Below are positions 1 through 13,338 of a stretch of DNA of 64,000 bases, in pieces (the stretch's first letter is position 1; each line of letters begins with the position of its first letter). The position numbers were made by a program, and so were the translations under genes. The DNA is from Saururus chinensis. Taxonomy: Eukaryota > Streptophyta > Magnoliopsida > Piperales > Saururaceae. The stretch covers positions 7,305,001 through 7,369,000 of the forward strand of contig CP141147.1 in the NCBI GenBank assembly GCA_035235625.1. Reading direction: 5' to 3'. The notes under the pieces were generated by a model. That model searched no databases, was not told the DNA's origin, and saw only the letters and a list, made by a program, of their open reading frames with translations.

Positions 1-1312
1 TTTTACCCTTATAAGTGAATTGTAGCAATATTTAATTACAGTTCAGGCTTCGATTCAGGGTAATTCAAATGTTAGAGAAATTTGACAAAATACCTAATGA
101 CTAGAGGACCATAGTGAGTGACGAGAATAAGTTTCAGCTAGGAAAAAAATCTCATAGACTATAAAATAACCATTTTACCCTTTGTAGTTAAATTACCGAG
201 TGAAAACCTCCTACCCGACTTAGGGGCTCCGATTCAATGGCCTATGAGTAAATTTAAAAATTGGGAAAAATCCCAGTGAGAATTTAATATGTACCCAAAA
301 TATAGACTAAAACAGATAGTGAGAAAAAATACATGTAAGTTAATAATTGACCATTTTGCCCCCTAGGGTTAAGGGTAAACCGTTATGTCAACTAAGGTCA
401 GTTTAAGGGGCATACTACCCCGGTAAATGATAGGAAAATTGCCCCAAATCCATAACATCAATTAGTACCCTTGAGTCCAATTTTAGATCCATTGGATGTC
501 TAGAAAGCTTTGAATAAAATAACAATAATACCCTTATAAGTGGACCGCCACATTCGTGTGAATGGAAGAGCGAGTTGATCTGAGAGTAAAACCTTAAGAG
601 AGGGTAATGACTTAAATAAATAGAAGGGAAATGAGATGACCATAATGACCCAAGGGTAGGTACCATACCCCAGGTGGTAGAATTAACCTAATGCCCTTAG
701 GGGCAGTATATTTAGTTTTTGCTGAAATAGATGACCTAGTTAACCAAGAGTTAGGGTACCCTATAATGATATTAAATGGCTTTAAAAGAAAGGGTTGTGA
801 CAAGTAGGTGACATGAAAACCTTTACAGGTCACAATGTTATGGGAAATAAGGGGAAAACCCTGATTCTCAGAGTTTAATGCTATGTATTACATGTATTTG
901 CAACACAGGACATCAATCCATTAGGGTATTATATACGTAACTCATATGACACATTAGACTTATTTACATTCTCGGGCTTTAATTCACTGAGCCCTAGCCC
1001 TGCAAATGAGTACAATGGGCCTCTGTTTATTATTATGGATTTATATGACTTCATGTTATTTATGTTGCTTACTCTGATGCATGTTTTTATTATTGATGCA
1101 TTAATTTATAATGGTAACTTAAGATTAATCAAGAGATATTGGTTTCCGTTGGATTGGCGGGGAGAACATCTAATCAAAATAAAGACTAAAATACCCTCAA
1201 TAGGGTTTGGGACAGGTTCATAGAGTGAACGGGGCCCTGACATAGAATTTTACCTTTGTTAATGAATCAAAGGTAGTTATTGGAGTTTACCCTAACCTCA
1301 TGGAGACTATTT
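1..1312 (+). mobile_element. Internal part of a long LTR, family X (5' end outside window)
   Basis: Aligns by eye, block by block, with 2720-4140 and with 60540-61560: the ACCATTTTGCCCCCTAGGGTT-type stretch, the CTAGCCCTGCAAATGAG stretch and GGGTTTGGGACAGGTTCATAG all recur in the same order. It is cut at 1312 by the start of the next copy (TGTAACATC). No gene in it; the small open frames are not conserved between copies. Confidence 0.7.
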
Positions 1313-4300
1313 GTAACATCTAGGAATTTCTAAATTTTCGAAGTCGACTACGTGGAAATTAGGGTATTGGACCCCTTGACCTTCTTGTTAGAATACCTCG
1401 ATCATCAATTGGAACTGGTGTCTGAAACTTATATGGACAGAAAGTAAATAGAAAGATCTTTGAAATGCCACCAAGAATGCATAAATCGGAGTTTAGATGA
1501 GGGAGATAAGACCATTCGAAGTTGATTATAAAGCGAGGGGCCCATTTACCCGAATTGGACGTGCGAATTGACCATTTAAGTCACTATTTAGGCCCAATTA
1601 ATTAAGGTGACGAAAATTAACTTTTATGGGCCCAATTAAGTTGCCGAATTGAGGATGTTTGGCCAACTTTTAGGGGGATTAGGGTTCCTAATCCCCATGT
1701 TTATAAATAGGGCATCTTAGGGCTCAATGAAGGGGATTTGTTTTAGACCGTTGGAAAGGAGAGAAGGAGCCATCGGGGGAGGCAACCAATTACGAAGGTG
1801 GAACAGAGTAAGCTCGAAGGTGGGCAGTGGATCGACAACAACTACGTTTGAGGTAAGTTTGTTGAATCATCTTTGAGTAAAGATTAAAATAATATTAATT
1901 TAATGTATAGGTAGATTCATAGGTAAAAGTTAATTAGTGGGCAACTTTCCGACCACCAAACAGATGCTCTAGCTAAATCCCCAGTCACCTGTAATTAATC
2001 ACAAGGGTAGGAGACAAACAGTGACTAACACCAGTGAGTGGAATCCAAGGATTTCAGTTTGCTCTCATGTTTTGGATTACCTTGCCACCGGCCGCCACCA
2101 CAAACTATATCTCCTCGTGACCTCTTTTCTTCTCCGACAGTTTTACAGATTGTTTTGGCAGTGACAACTTGTCGACCTCGCCGGACGGCCGCCAGATGAG
2201 GTTTCGCCCTTTGATCCTACTTACTATGGTGGAAGCTTCGCCCTTGCTGGCAATCCTTTCCGGCAGGAAGTTGTCGTCGACCGGTATTGATTCGCTGCCA
2301 AAGAATCTATAATTTTAATTTCAATTTTTGCCTTTGTGATTCCTCACCCAAGGTTCGGATCAGGGCTGGCGACGAGATATGGGCTCCCGGACTCACCGAG
2401 CAATGGCAGTCCGGTTGAGCCAGCCCCTCGCCGGACCATGATGGGTGGCCGGAAGCCACCGAGTAAAAACAAATGGGCCCTTTTGTCCCTGGCGGGGCTA
2501 GTCTCATCAGAATCGCCACCAGGTGGCGATCTAATTTTTCCCAGCCCTCGCCCCTTGCGGTGGCACCTCCAAAGGTTAGCCGGCCTCTGGCCAGCTGCGA
2601 AGTAGACAACCTGCATAGAAGGTTGTCGAATTCGGTTCTAGGCCGGGCTAGGAGACCCAACCCGTTCGGCCCCTTTTTTTTAGAAGAGAAAATAACCCTT
2701 GAACCGGTCCCTGTTTAGTAGGGATGTGGAAAAAATTTAAGAAAATTATATAATGTCCGAGGGAACATTATGAGTAATGGGACCAAGTTTCAGATGAGGA
2801 AAAATCCTAAAGTGTGTAAAATGACAATTTTAACCTTAGAGTTGAAATGTATTAATATTTAATTACGCATCTTAGGTTCCGATTCAGGGTGGTTTAGATG
2901 TTAAAAAAATTAGAAAAATTCCCAATGGACCTTGAGAGGTGTGGGAGTATTCTGACAAAGTTTCAGACCTAAAAAAAATTCCATAACTGTAAAATGACCC
3001 TTTTACCCCTTATAACTAAATTACTGCGTGATATTCACTTACCCGAACTGGGGGCTCCAGTTTAGGGGCCTATGAGTGGATTAAAAAATTGGAGAAATTT
3101 CCAGTAAGAGATGAATATGTACTTTAAATATAGACCAAACCACATAGAGGAAAAATCCCAGTGAGTGGGTAATTGACTATTTTACCCCTAGGGTTAATCG
3201 TAAACCATTAAGTCGACTAAGGTCGGTTAAAGGGGCACATGACCCCGATAATCGCAAGGAAAATTACACTGATTCCATGAAGTCAAGTAGTACGCTTGAG
3301 ACTAATTTTAGACTCATTGGATGTCAATAAGGCCTTTAACAAAATGATAAAAATACCCCTTCAAGTAGACCGCTCACATACATGTGAATGGAAGCACGAG
3401 TCAGTTTGAGAGTGGAGCTTTGTGAGATGTCAATGACTTAAAATCAAAAGAAGGTAGTGAAATGAACAGAATGACCCAATGGAGGGTACCATACCCTATG
3501 TGGTAAAATTACCCTAATGCCCCTAGGGACAGTATATTCCATTTTGCCAAGACGTATAACTTAGGTAAAGCGTTACGGTACCCTAGAATGACATTGAATG
3601 GCTTCGAAAGGAAGGGGTGTGACCAGTAGGTGACATGAAGACCTTGACAGGTCACAGTGTCACTGGAAATAAGGGGAAGAACCCTAATTCTTAGGGTTTA
3701 AGGTAGTGTATTACACGTGTCTGCAACCTAGTGCATCGATCAACTAGAGTATTATATACATATCTCGTGTGATGTGTTAGAGTTATTTACATTCACAAGC
3801 TTGAATTCGCAGAGCCCTAGCCCTGCAGATGAGTGCAATGGGCCTTCATTTTTTATTTATGCACTTGTGTGACTGAATGTTATTTATGTTCATTATTCTA
3901 ATGCATGCTTTTATTATTGATGTGTTAAGTTATATCAATAAGTTAAGGGTAATAAAGACTAATCAATATTTGTTGTCATTGGATTGGGGGAGAACATCTA
4001 ATTAAGATAAAGATTAAAATAACCTCAATAGGGTTTGGGACTGGTTCATGGAGTGAACTGGGCCTTGACATAGAATGTTACCTTGGTTAATGAAGTAAGG
4101 GTTGTTATAGGAGTTTACCCTAGTCTCATAGAGACTATTAGGGTTTGGGGATGTTCTCCGAGTCATAGCTCAGTGGATGAGCTATTTATTAGGCCGATTC
4201 ACAATGTGAAGAGGACCGAAATGGTTGGGCAAATACTTGACTAGATGAAAATAATCTAATTTATGTTTTAAATGTTTGGGAGAGTCAATGGTCATAAAGA

Positions 4301-4348
4301 CTTGAGGCTTTTATAGATATTTTAGTAATGTCTTAAAAGACATTTTCT

Positions 4349-6650
4349 GTAATACCCCACTTTTTTTATTACGTTTAACCTAAGGGATTAGGGGTAGTTA
4401 AATAATTTTTGGATAAGTTTTAAAGGGTTTCAAAGGTTGAAACCTCCATATATGAGTAGATCTCGAAGAAACTAGCGTAACGATTCAAAGAACGCCCGAA
4501 ATGAATGTCGGGACCAAAATTTACGACCTCAAGAAGCATGGAATATAGGCAAGATCCACTTCGAAATAGCACTATATACTACTTTAAGTAGGTTAGTATC
4601 GAAAGGCTCGTCAATACGAGTCCAAGGGTACCAAGAACGCACGAATCGGGATCCGGGGTAGAAAGATACACGCGTTTGAAGTATATATGTATTAAAAATA
4701 TATATAAAAAGGAATTTTGCACCATGCGCAATAGCGCGTGCACGTTACGCAGGCACGCGTAACATGTGGCTGCTATGCACCTTACGCACGAGCACGACCC
4801 GTACTGCATGCATGGAATGGCGGGCACCGTATAGTCGAAACGGCGGGCACCGCCGTGAAAACCACAGCGCCAGCAAAATTGGCGGGGCGGAGCCATGGTT
4901 TTGGGGTGCTGAGGGCTTATATATACCCCCTTTCTCCCATTTTTTAGATAGATCTTCATTTTCTCCATTTCTAAGCGTTCTGAGTCCATCCAAGAGGTGT
5001 TAAGTAAATCAAGTGTGTTGTACGCAATGGAGGGGCCTTTTCTTCGAGTTAGAGACCGTATGAGGAGGAAATGTCCATAGATAAGGAGAGGACTTGCCCA
5101 TCATCCTCGAGCACCAGAGAACTTCTCCTTCTCTATTTCTGATAATTTTGACTCTGATTGTGCCCGTTTAAGAGGCATTCTTAAGTAAATTGAGTGTGTC
5201 CTACGCAATGGAGGGGTTTGTTCTCTGAGTTGATGACCGTATGAGGAGGAAATATCCCGAGATAAGGAGAAGCCTTGCCCGACATCCTCGAGTACCGAAG
5301 GAAGGAAAAGGGGACTAGAAACAAGACAGGGTTCTATCCGCAGTTGTCGGGCCACAACGAGAGAAGCAATCAGGAGTTGGGGAGGCGTTGTCCTCCACTG
5401 AAGAGCCATCTAGTAAGAAAGGTATCTCCAAGCTAAGGGGAGGCTTCGTCCATAGTTCACAAGTGCGGAAGGAGAAAAATGTCTCCGAAAAGGGGATGTT
5501 ATGTCCATCACCCCCTAGCGTGGAAGGTAAGGAGCGTCTCAAGGTGAAGGGATGCTATGTCCACCTACTTTAAAGGAGATTCTACCGCCATATTCTGATC
5601 TAAAAGGAGGATGCTCTGAAGAAACGAATAGCTCTAAATGTTGCAACTTCTGGTGTCTCCTCTAGGTAAGTATACCTGATCTTTTGCGTGAGAATATGTA
5701 TACATCCTAAGTAGTTAACTTAGGATGTTAAATTATTTATATGCTTACACATCTTAATTAGTGATTATAATAACTAATTAAGATGTATGATTTAATATGT
5801 TCTGATTTGAATTACTTTTTTATGTTTTATCCGATATGATCTAAAGTGTTCTACTATGCTTTGATACAATATTATGATATGATATGCTCTAATATGTTCT
5901 GATGGGATCTAATTCAATATGCTCTGTTGTGTTCAAGAAGATGTGTAGTTCCATTAATTGTTAGCTTCCATTTAACTCTGATGATTTATGAGATTTTCAT
6001 ATGATTCCGATGATTTATATGATTTATGATATTTCTGTTCGATTTCTATGATTTATGAGATTTCTTGTCTCTTATGATTTACGAGGTTTCAATCTAACTT
6101 CGAATGATACATTTGAATATGAGAATATACATATTTTAATGTATATAATTTAGTGATACCTGATGTATGTAGTAGTTGTTAGGCAGAACTATGTTCGGAT
6201 CCGATCGTATTAAAATAATATTGTGAATGTTATCCAATACGTACGTAGAAAACCAACGGCAAGGTAATGTTGGCCCGATCCAAATTATTTATAATTATAA
6301 GTTTTGTTCTAATTTACTCGCAATGAACTTTGAAGCTTCGTCGTGTGTAAATGATCGTTACAACTTGAGTCTACAATGAAGGAAGCTTTAAAGCACCATG
6401 TGCGTAGATGAACATTGTACCTCTCGCACACAGACGATGATTCCTTGTTTAAGGAAAAGAAAAAAAAATTAGTAGAAGATTTTTGGGCCTCGGCTCGGGT
6501 CGAGGCGTTACATTTTCTCCCTGAATTGGGATGGTGAAGATTGTGATACACTTTCTTCACTATCACGATGATTTGGGTATTGACTAGAGAGGTCTCTACC
6601 GCGGGTTTCCCGCAGTCTTCGTAGGACTATATAGTGTGTAAGAAAAGCAA
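4349..6650 (+). mobile_element. LTR of a Ty3/gypsy-like element, related to the LTR at 36706-38360
   Basis: Begins TGTAATACCCCAC at 4349, inside family X sequence. The portion to about 4690 shares in-order blocks (TTACGACCTC, GTCAATACGAG, ACCAAGAACGCAC) with the reverse complement of the chromovirus LTR at 36706-38360, so the two LTR families are related. Contains a TATA-like stretch (TATATATACCCCC near 4920) and a repeated module at 4991-5116 and 5170-5295. The far end is uncertain; 6170-6290 resembles the 3' part of family X. Confidence 0.5.
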
Positions 6651-7124
6651 AGTTGTAAGAGCATCATAGAAGACTTGTGCTTCTTGTCAATCTGTGTCCA
6701 TGAGCACAGTTTGGATCCTCTTCTCCAGATTCGTAGCAGGCTATTGAGAGCCCTCGGGATTTGGGTCAAGTTGCTGTTAAATAGTCTACTCCAATGTTGG
6801 AGTCCTCTATCTGGAGATTTCTTCGACAGTCGAGTTATCTTTGAGTAAATACAGATTTGATAGTATTAATTATTGAACAAGGGTTGTGAGATAATTAACA
6901 ACATGGTTTGATATTGTTTGTTTAATTAGACAAGTGGAACGATTAAAGGACTGACATAAACTATAGGTTGCTTTAAAATACTTAAGCATTGCATGTGTGA
7001 TGCTATGCTTCTTAGGATAGTGTAGTTTTTAGGCAAAACTATGTCTAAATCCATTCTTGTTGGAAACATTGAAGAAGTTGTTTGATGAGTATGTAGGCAA
7101 CTAACATCGGGTGATGTTGGCCTG

Positions 7125-8478
7125 ATGAGGATGTTTTAGAGTATTATGTTTTAGAGTATTTTTTTTGTTTTTCTTTTCTTTTATGTGGTTTTTATTGCTT
7201 GTTTTTTTTTAAAAGCATATGTCTGTTTTTAAAAAGATCAATTTCATGAAGAAAGTTCAAGTAATTAATTAAGTGATGAAAGCGATTAAGTGAGTAATTT
7301 CTATTTTATTTTCTTTATCTTGGATAATTGTGCTTATATTTTTAAATCACATTTCACACACTTAAAACTTGTAGGAATATAATTTTATGATTTATGACTT
7401 GTAATCTTAGTGGGATATCTTTAATTGGGCATATTTTTTAAAACATGGCAATTGAGCAATTTTTAATATTTTATGATAGATCTTTATGCTTGGCTATTAT
7501 TTAAAAAAATGGGATAAGTGTGTAATGAAAAAAAAATGAAAAAAAAAAGTTGAAAAAAAAGATAGATTGATTGAAAAAAAAATGATGATAAAAAAGAGAC
7601 TAAAGGTTTGTTTCTCTTTTCACTGAGTAACCGGGCCTTGTGCCTAGGCAAGTATAAGGGATTGCGTCAAAAAGTGAAAAGTTGAGATAAAGTCTTTTAT
7701 GACTTACATGGTTCTGTAGCATTTATAGTTTGAGTTATTAAGCCTGAGGGGTGTTTTAACACCTATTGCCTTGAGCCAACTGGATTGGGGACACTGGCCT
7801 AACACTTATTACATTGACTATTTAAAAAGCTTAATAGAACTAAGTATTGCACAAGTCATATTTTGATATATATTATACTCTTATTCCCTGAATTTAATTA
7901 AAATTTGAAGGTTATTACATGAGGTTTTATTATGAGATGTTAAAGATGAAAGATTGTCATTGTTATATTTTTGAGTTAGTGAACTTTAATGAGCTTGGTT
8001 AATGGGTCACATAAGATATGCTTGTTAATAAAGAATAAAATTGTATAAGTTTCTACACTTTATGTTTTTGAAATGTATATATGTAGTTACACAATTAGTT
8101 CTAAGATGAGGTTATAGAATGGATGATTCCTTACTTGAAAGTGATTAGATCGAAATTATTTACTTGTTTCTAGTATTTGTGGTTGATTCTTTTGAAAAAT
8201 AGTTATGTGCTTTTAAGAGAAGATTGTTTTTAGAATTTTTGTTTTCTTGTTTTGTTTTATTTCTTTTATGTCTAGATGTTTGTGGGTATCATTGCTGCAA
8301 AACCCTCACGAGGCACAACTCGTCCAACTAAGGACACCTAGGGGTTTAAAGGCTTGTTGCATACGCTAAATGCAATCGTGATTCTCTATGAAAGTGGCAT
8401 TTATTTATTTTTCTAGATTAGTTATTTTGTTTTATTTTTTTTTCTCGAGGACTAGCAAAATATAGGTTTGGGGGTATT
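7125..8478 (+). mobile_element. 3' internal region of an LTR retroelement with polypurine tract
   Basis: AT-rich, non-coding stretch between family X sequence and the LTR at 8479. Just before that LTR lies GAGGACTAGCAAAATATAGG followed by TTTGGGGG, a polypurine-tract arrangement I associate with Athila/Diaspora-type Ty3/gypsy elements. No coding domain seen, so it is a remnant or a non-autonomous element. Confidence 0.5.
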
Positions 8479-9844
8479 TAATAAGAATGAAATATATATC
8501 TATTTTATATACCTTTTTACCTTATTTGCTATCATAGATTAGGTTAATTTAGAGTTAGTTATGGTTTATTTAAATTAAGATATATATTAGTATTTTATTT
8601 TGATTATTAATTAATTTTGAGAGTTATTAGTAGTTTTAGAATGTATTTGAATCAAGTTGAGATCTTAATTATATTCTACATGTCTAAAATGTGATGTTTT
8701 TATGTTTTGTAGGTAGTGCGCTTATCGAAGTATTTGGACGATGCTTAAAATAATTTAAAATAGTCTTGACATGCTTTAAAGTGATTTGAACAACTTTTCA
8801 GAGTTACAAACATGTTGGAAATTAATATGGACATGAAAAAAAGAGCTTAACGAATAGAAAATAGATTGTTCAGAAAAACTGTCCAGATTGCAGAAACAGT
8901 ATAGCCGTTCGAACGGGCATGCAGGGCATTCAAACGGGATAACGCGCAGTTTCCTAGTTTAAGCCAATTTTGAATCCTTTTCATATAGAACTTCTTCCTA
9001 CGATTCTTATGCCTATATAAAGACATATTTAGCTTGAAATTGAAGGATTCTAGTAGATTTTCTAAAGAGAAAAAGGAAGAAAAAGATGGAAGAGAACTCA
9101 AAGCTTTCAATGGAGATTCAAGTGCTTTATTCTACAATGGAAGGCTAGGCTTTTCTTTTACTTAGGAGTTGATGAAGCTATAGATAAGTTTCAGTTTCTT
9201 TTCTTTTTAATTTATATCTCAGTTGTGAATTATGACAATTGTATGATAAGGATTTCCTTTTTAATGGAAGAGTTTTTCATGTTTATTCAAATCTATGTTG
9301 ATTTATTGTCTTGTAGATGATAGATTGATGTGGTTTTGATATTTACATCAAATCTAATTTCTGTGATTCAGATGAGATGGTCATGCAATAGTTTTAATGT
9401 TAAGATAATTAATGAATTGGATGAGTTATACTAAGATTAGACGAGTCATGCCTATAGCTAGTTTAGTGTAGATGATTCGTGCTATTGTCGAAGATAGTTC
9501 ATGCCATGAATTTAATTAATGATTCTTTCTGAAGTAATTCTAGCTTGTAGCTGACAATACTTATTCATATTCATACTAGATTTAGATTAAAAGTTAAGGA
9601 ATTGTTATGAGTCTATAGTGGATTTGATTTCCTAAGTAAATTCTATCATATTAATCTCTTGCTTTTAAGTTAGTGATTATTTATTTTGCTTAATTTAAGT
9701 TTAAGTTCTTTCTAGTTTTTAATCAGCAAATTCCTCTTTAGATTTAGTAATAATGTATCCATCCCTGAGGTTCGACAACCCTTAAATACTCATCCTAGTA
9801 CAATTACCTTGTACACTTGCAAAGGGTTTAATTATAAACGATCA
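8479..9844 (+). mobile_element. 3' LTR of the element at 7125-8478 (family B)
   Basis: Runs from TAATAAGAATG (family start TGATAAG) to ATAAACGATCA, 1366 bases. Nearly collinear with the solo LTR at 34629-36061, which defines both ends. The next bases ATGAG may be a target duplication, then family X resumes (TACTAGGCAACTAAC). Confidence 0.75.
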
Positions 9845-10332
9845 ATGAGTACTAGGCAACTAACATTGGGTGATGGCCCAATCTGAAAAACATTAATAAA
9901 ACCTTTTTTTCTTATAGAAACTCTTCTCCTGAGTGTGGGGAGGTTCCGTTATTGTTGTTGTTTGGTTATTTTGCTTGGTTGGTTCTAGGTTCTCCAACCA
10001 ACGACAAGTGAGACAAGGATTGACTTGCACGAGATATAGTTCTTCGTTTCTGCAATTCTGGTAAGTAAGTGTATTTTTTGCTTGACAGTCAACTTAGTTA
10101 TTTATTTTCAGTTGGATGACGGACTTGTACTTAGATGGATATGCTCTTCTTTATGAATATTTGAGACGTATAATAATATCATATTATTTGATATTCGTAT
10201 TTGTGAACCCCAATTATCATGATGTGGATATTTAATCAAATGGTTTTTTTTGTACTTAAGAAGAAAAAATTCTCGTGACTTACCTACCATTCATTATATT
10301 TAAAAAGGCTTTTGAAAATATGGGTCGTGATA

Positions 10333-10810
10333 ATTGCTTACTGGACTTTTTGAAAACTCCTCTGGCATCTCCTCCTTCCCCTCTAGGCTCCCAAAAACTC
10401 CCCTCAAATAAGCCCTAATTAGGTTTTTATACTCATAAGGATTAGGTTTCCTAACCCCTAAGGAGTTGGGCCAAATGTTCTGCCTAATTGGGCCATTTTT
10501 TGTTAATTTCCATAACTTTAATTAATTTGGCCCGCATAATGCTTGAAATTGCCTATTTATGCATCTAATTCAGATAAATAGGCCCTGTATGATATATTCA
10601 ACTTTAAATAGTCATATCTCCCTCATTTGAACTCCAATTTCCACGTTCTTGGTGGCGATCTTAAGCTTTTTCTATCTAATTTCTATTTACATAGGTTTTA
10701 ACCTTAAATTCTATATTTTGAGGAAGTTATTTAAATGATAATGTCAAGAGGTCAAACTCACTATTTTCTACGTTTAAATTTAGAAACATATGAAAATCTC
10801 GAATATTACA
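10333..10810 (-). mobile_element. Inverted 5' piece of a family X LTR
   Basis: Read on the minus strand from 10810 it starts TGTAATATTCGAGATTTTC and follows the first ~480 bases of family X in order (CTCTTGACATTATC, CGCCACCAAGAACG, GAGTTCAAATGAGGGAGA, GGTTAGGAAACCTAATCC). It directly abuts the 3' end of the forward copy at 10332. Confidence 0.65.
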
Positions 10811-11029
10811 TATGTGTGCTCAAATAAGCACACCTACATTAGTAAAACAATCACATTACAAGTGCTCCAATATTAGGTATGTCATGTTATTAGAAAAGAA
10901 CTACTATAAACATTGTGTAATTGATAACACACTTATTTAACTTATCGTGCCATTTATTATATGAAATAAATACATCGTGTTATTGTATATACACTCTACC
11001 GAATCTATCATGTTATCTAAAACATGATA
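10811..11029. repeat. AT-rich DNA with GTGTTAT/ATAACAC motifs
   Basis: No gene. Contains ATAACACAC, CGTGTTATTG and a small hairpin (GTGTGCT/AGCACAC at 10814-10832). The same motifs return at 13300-13375 and 14140-14180, so these may be subterminal repeats of one DNA transposon split by the LTR at 11030. Confidence 0.35.
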
Positions 11030-12935
11030 TGTGACACCCATAGTTTCTGAAAGGAATGTTTGAAAATTTTAATTATAATATCATAGAGTAAATTATTTAA
11101 GAAAAATGGTAATGATGTTAAGTTTGACAGTTTTAACATGTTGAACTCACCGATGAAACAGTATTTTCACCATTAACTATATTCGATATGTCGAAGAACT
11201 TACCAATGGAATAATAAATTCTTTATTGGTGGTATTCGATGTATCAATGGACTCATCAATGAAGCTGTAATCTTACTGTTAGCAAGGTTCAACACGGTGG
11301 TGATATGGGAACCTGCTTCTTGATGGTTATGAAATTGTCATTAAAGCGGTTATTGACAGTTTAGTGTTGGTTATGTATCAAAATTCGGTTCATAAACTTC
11401 CTTATAAATACTTTTGATGAATCTTTAACTCAAAGGGTAGATACTCCCAGACTGGGGGAGAACATCAGTTTAGGGCATGTAAAGGAAGCATAAATGAATT
11501 TGTGTAGATCTCTTTCTTGTTTTGTTATGAGATCGGATTGCTAATCTTAAACTCTAATACTAAGACAAGAAATGTTTGTTTAATGAATGTTCATACAACA
11601 ATATGCATGCTATGGTTAAATTTAATTCATGGTTGAATGAGATGCTCTATTATTCTCGATGATGGTAGATTTTGTATGAATAACTTGTGTTAAGTAGCAA
11701 AGCATTCTCTTATTCTCCTTATGTGATAATTGATCAATGAGTCTAATGCATTATATAATTCTATTTCAAAATAGAAAGTAAATTTAATGATTATAGAAAA
11801 TTTCTAAAAATTTTCTTTCATCGGCAAAGTCACCAATGTGTCGATAATACTACCGATGTGGGAGGAAGAAGACAGTGGAATAGTGTCGGTGAACCAATGA
11901 TACATCGGTAACTTATCAGTGGGTCACCGATAGTGATGTCGACATGTCGATGATGACATCGATGAAAATGAATTTTCTATTTCATTCACTATCAAGAAGG
12001 AGTTCGACACGTCGATGAGTTACCGATGGTTATCGATGATTCGGTAGATACGTTGATGAGTCCACCGACAGTATGCTCGTGTTGGGTATTTTAAGAGAAA
12101 ACATCTATTGATGTTATATTATTATTATGAGTCTTAATAGCATGTTTTTCTCTGCATAAAGTTGAGATTGTGCATGATGATGTTATGTATTTTTGTGAAT
12201 GAATATCCTTATAATGTATCGCACCCTAAACTGATTTCTTTTGGCATTTGAGGTTAGAAGTACCCTCAATGTCTTGGCTCCTCAAGTGAGTCTTTAGCCA
12301 TGTTGATGGATGAGGGTTGATATGAAAAATGACCAAAGTCTTCTAACTCTCTAAAAACGAAAATTATGTAGAACTGCTTCCCTGGCCCAGGAGTCGTGTT
12401 GAATGGACTAGAGCATCAAAAGATGATTGGTCCCATCAGCACAATATTGGAGGTTTCGATGATCATCAAAGTCAAAACTTCAACCATATGGGTTCATGAG
12501 CCCCTGTGGCCCTTAGCTTTATAACATAGATGAGGTGGGCAGACTTTAGGGTATTTGAAGTGAGAATGCAAGTAGTTCGTAGTCTCGTGATGTAAGACTG
12601 TACTTTAGGATTATGATTATCATGTCATAGAGAACATTTGACTTTCACTTAAAAAGTTGGAGACTTCTATATGAGATTCATGTTATATTGTAAAAGAATG
12701 ATGATGCATGCTTAATTATTATGTTCTTGATGATTAAAGTGTGATGTTCTTGATATTGAATTTATAATGATATTCTTTCAATGGGAATGTATTTAAGATG
12801 TAATTATTGAAGTACTATGTTCTTGTTTAGTCATCTCACTGGGTATATTTGTACATTCAGTATCTATTGTCGATGCAGGTTCTTCAAATGAATAGCAGGT
12901 GGGACACTTGTGAGAAGGAAAGATGTGAAGATCTT

Positions 12936-12978
<43 letters not shown>

Positions 12979-13295
12979 TTTTCTAAACTTACTAGTAAAT
13001 TCTAGTTGATGTGTGTAATTTATAAGACATAAGCACGATAGTGTTAATTACTTATAGTTGTGTGTATAATGTTGATTGGTATGTACATGGGCAAGACCCT
13101 ATGAGATTTGGCTGTTATTTTATTATGTCTTATATATATTTAAAGACATAACAATTGTTTATCTATATGTTCAAAAATGAGTGAGTCACACCTTGGAAAG
13201 ACATATTTATTGAAGGATTGACAAATGATTTTATAAAAAATTTATTTCCCCTTGATTTCATTAAAAAATAAATTTGAGAAAATTCAGGGTTTAAC
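11030..13295 (+). mobile_element. Probable solo LTR of a Ty3/gypsy-like element
   Basis: Begins TGTGACACCC and ends near AAAATTCAGGGTTTAACA, the same type of terminus as the other long LTRs here. Near 12830-12900 it has the layout seen at 48880-48990 (TCTCACTGGGTATATTTG then GCAGGTTCTTC). Internal sequence is rich in CACCGATG/TCGATGA words. No clear 5-base target duplication (TGATA versus CGAGA), so the ends are approximate. Confidence 0.45.
12938..12975. repeat. (AT)19 microsatellite
   Basis: Uninterrupted AT dinucleotide run of 38 bases within the LTR at 11030-13295. Confidence 0.95.
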
Positions 13296-13338
13296 ACGAG
13301 AATTAAATTAGTGTGTTATAAAAAACATGCAAATCAAA

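Larger units (their letters stand above)
1313..10332 (+). mobile_element. Second family X LTR copy, expanded by nested insertions
   Basis: Starts TGTAACATCTAGGAATTT (1313) and ends near GGGTCGTGATA (10332), matching the start and end of the clean copy at 58926-62733. Family X sequence occupies about 1313-4348, 6650-7124 and 9845-10332. It is interrupted by another LTR (4349 on) and by an element with LTR 8479-9844. Near 1850 there is a GAGGTAAG splice-donor-like site after a GC-rich leader. The stretch 2050-2660 is GC-rich but shows no convincing gene. Old, broken copy. Confidence 0.6.

Noticed and set aside
2307-2718. Open frames up to 117 aa on both strands in a family X LTR
   Set aside because: GC-rich stretch open in four frames; no protein family recognised, and the same region is different in the sister LTR.
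4579-5003. Four overlapping open frames near 4.6-5.0 kb
   Set aside because: They lie in an LTR promoter region shared with 36706-38360; overlapping in opposite strands and without motifs.
12938-12975. AT repeat as a possible promoter TATA element
   Set aside because: A plain microsatellite; no gene downstream on either strand.
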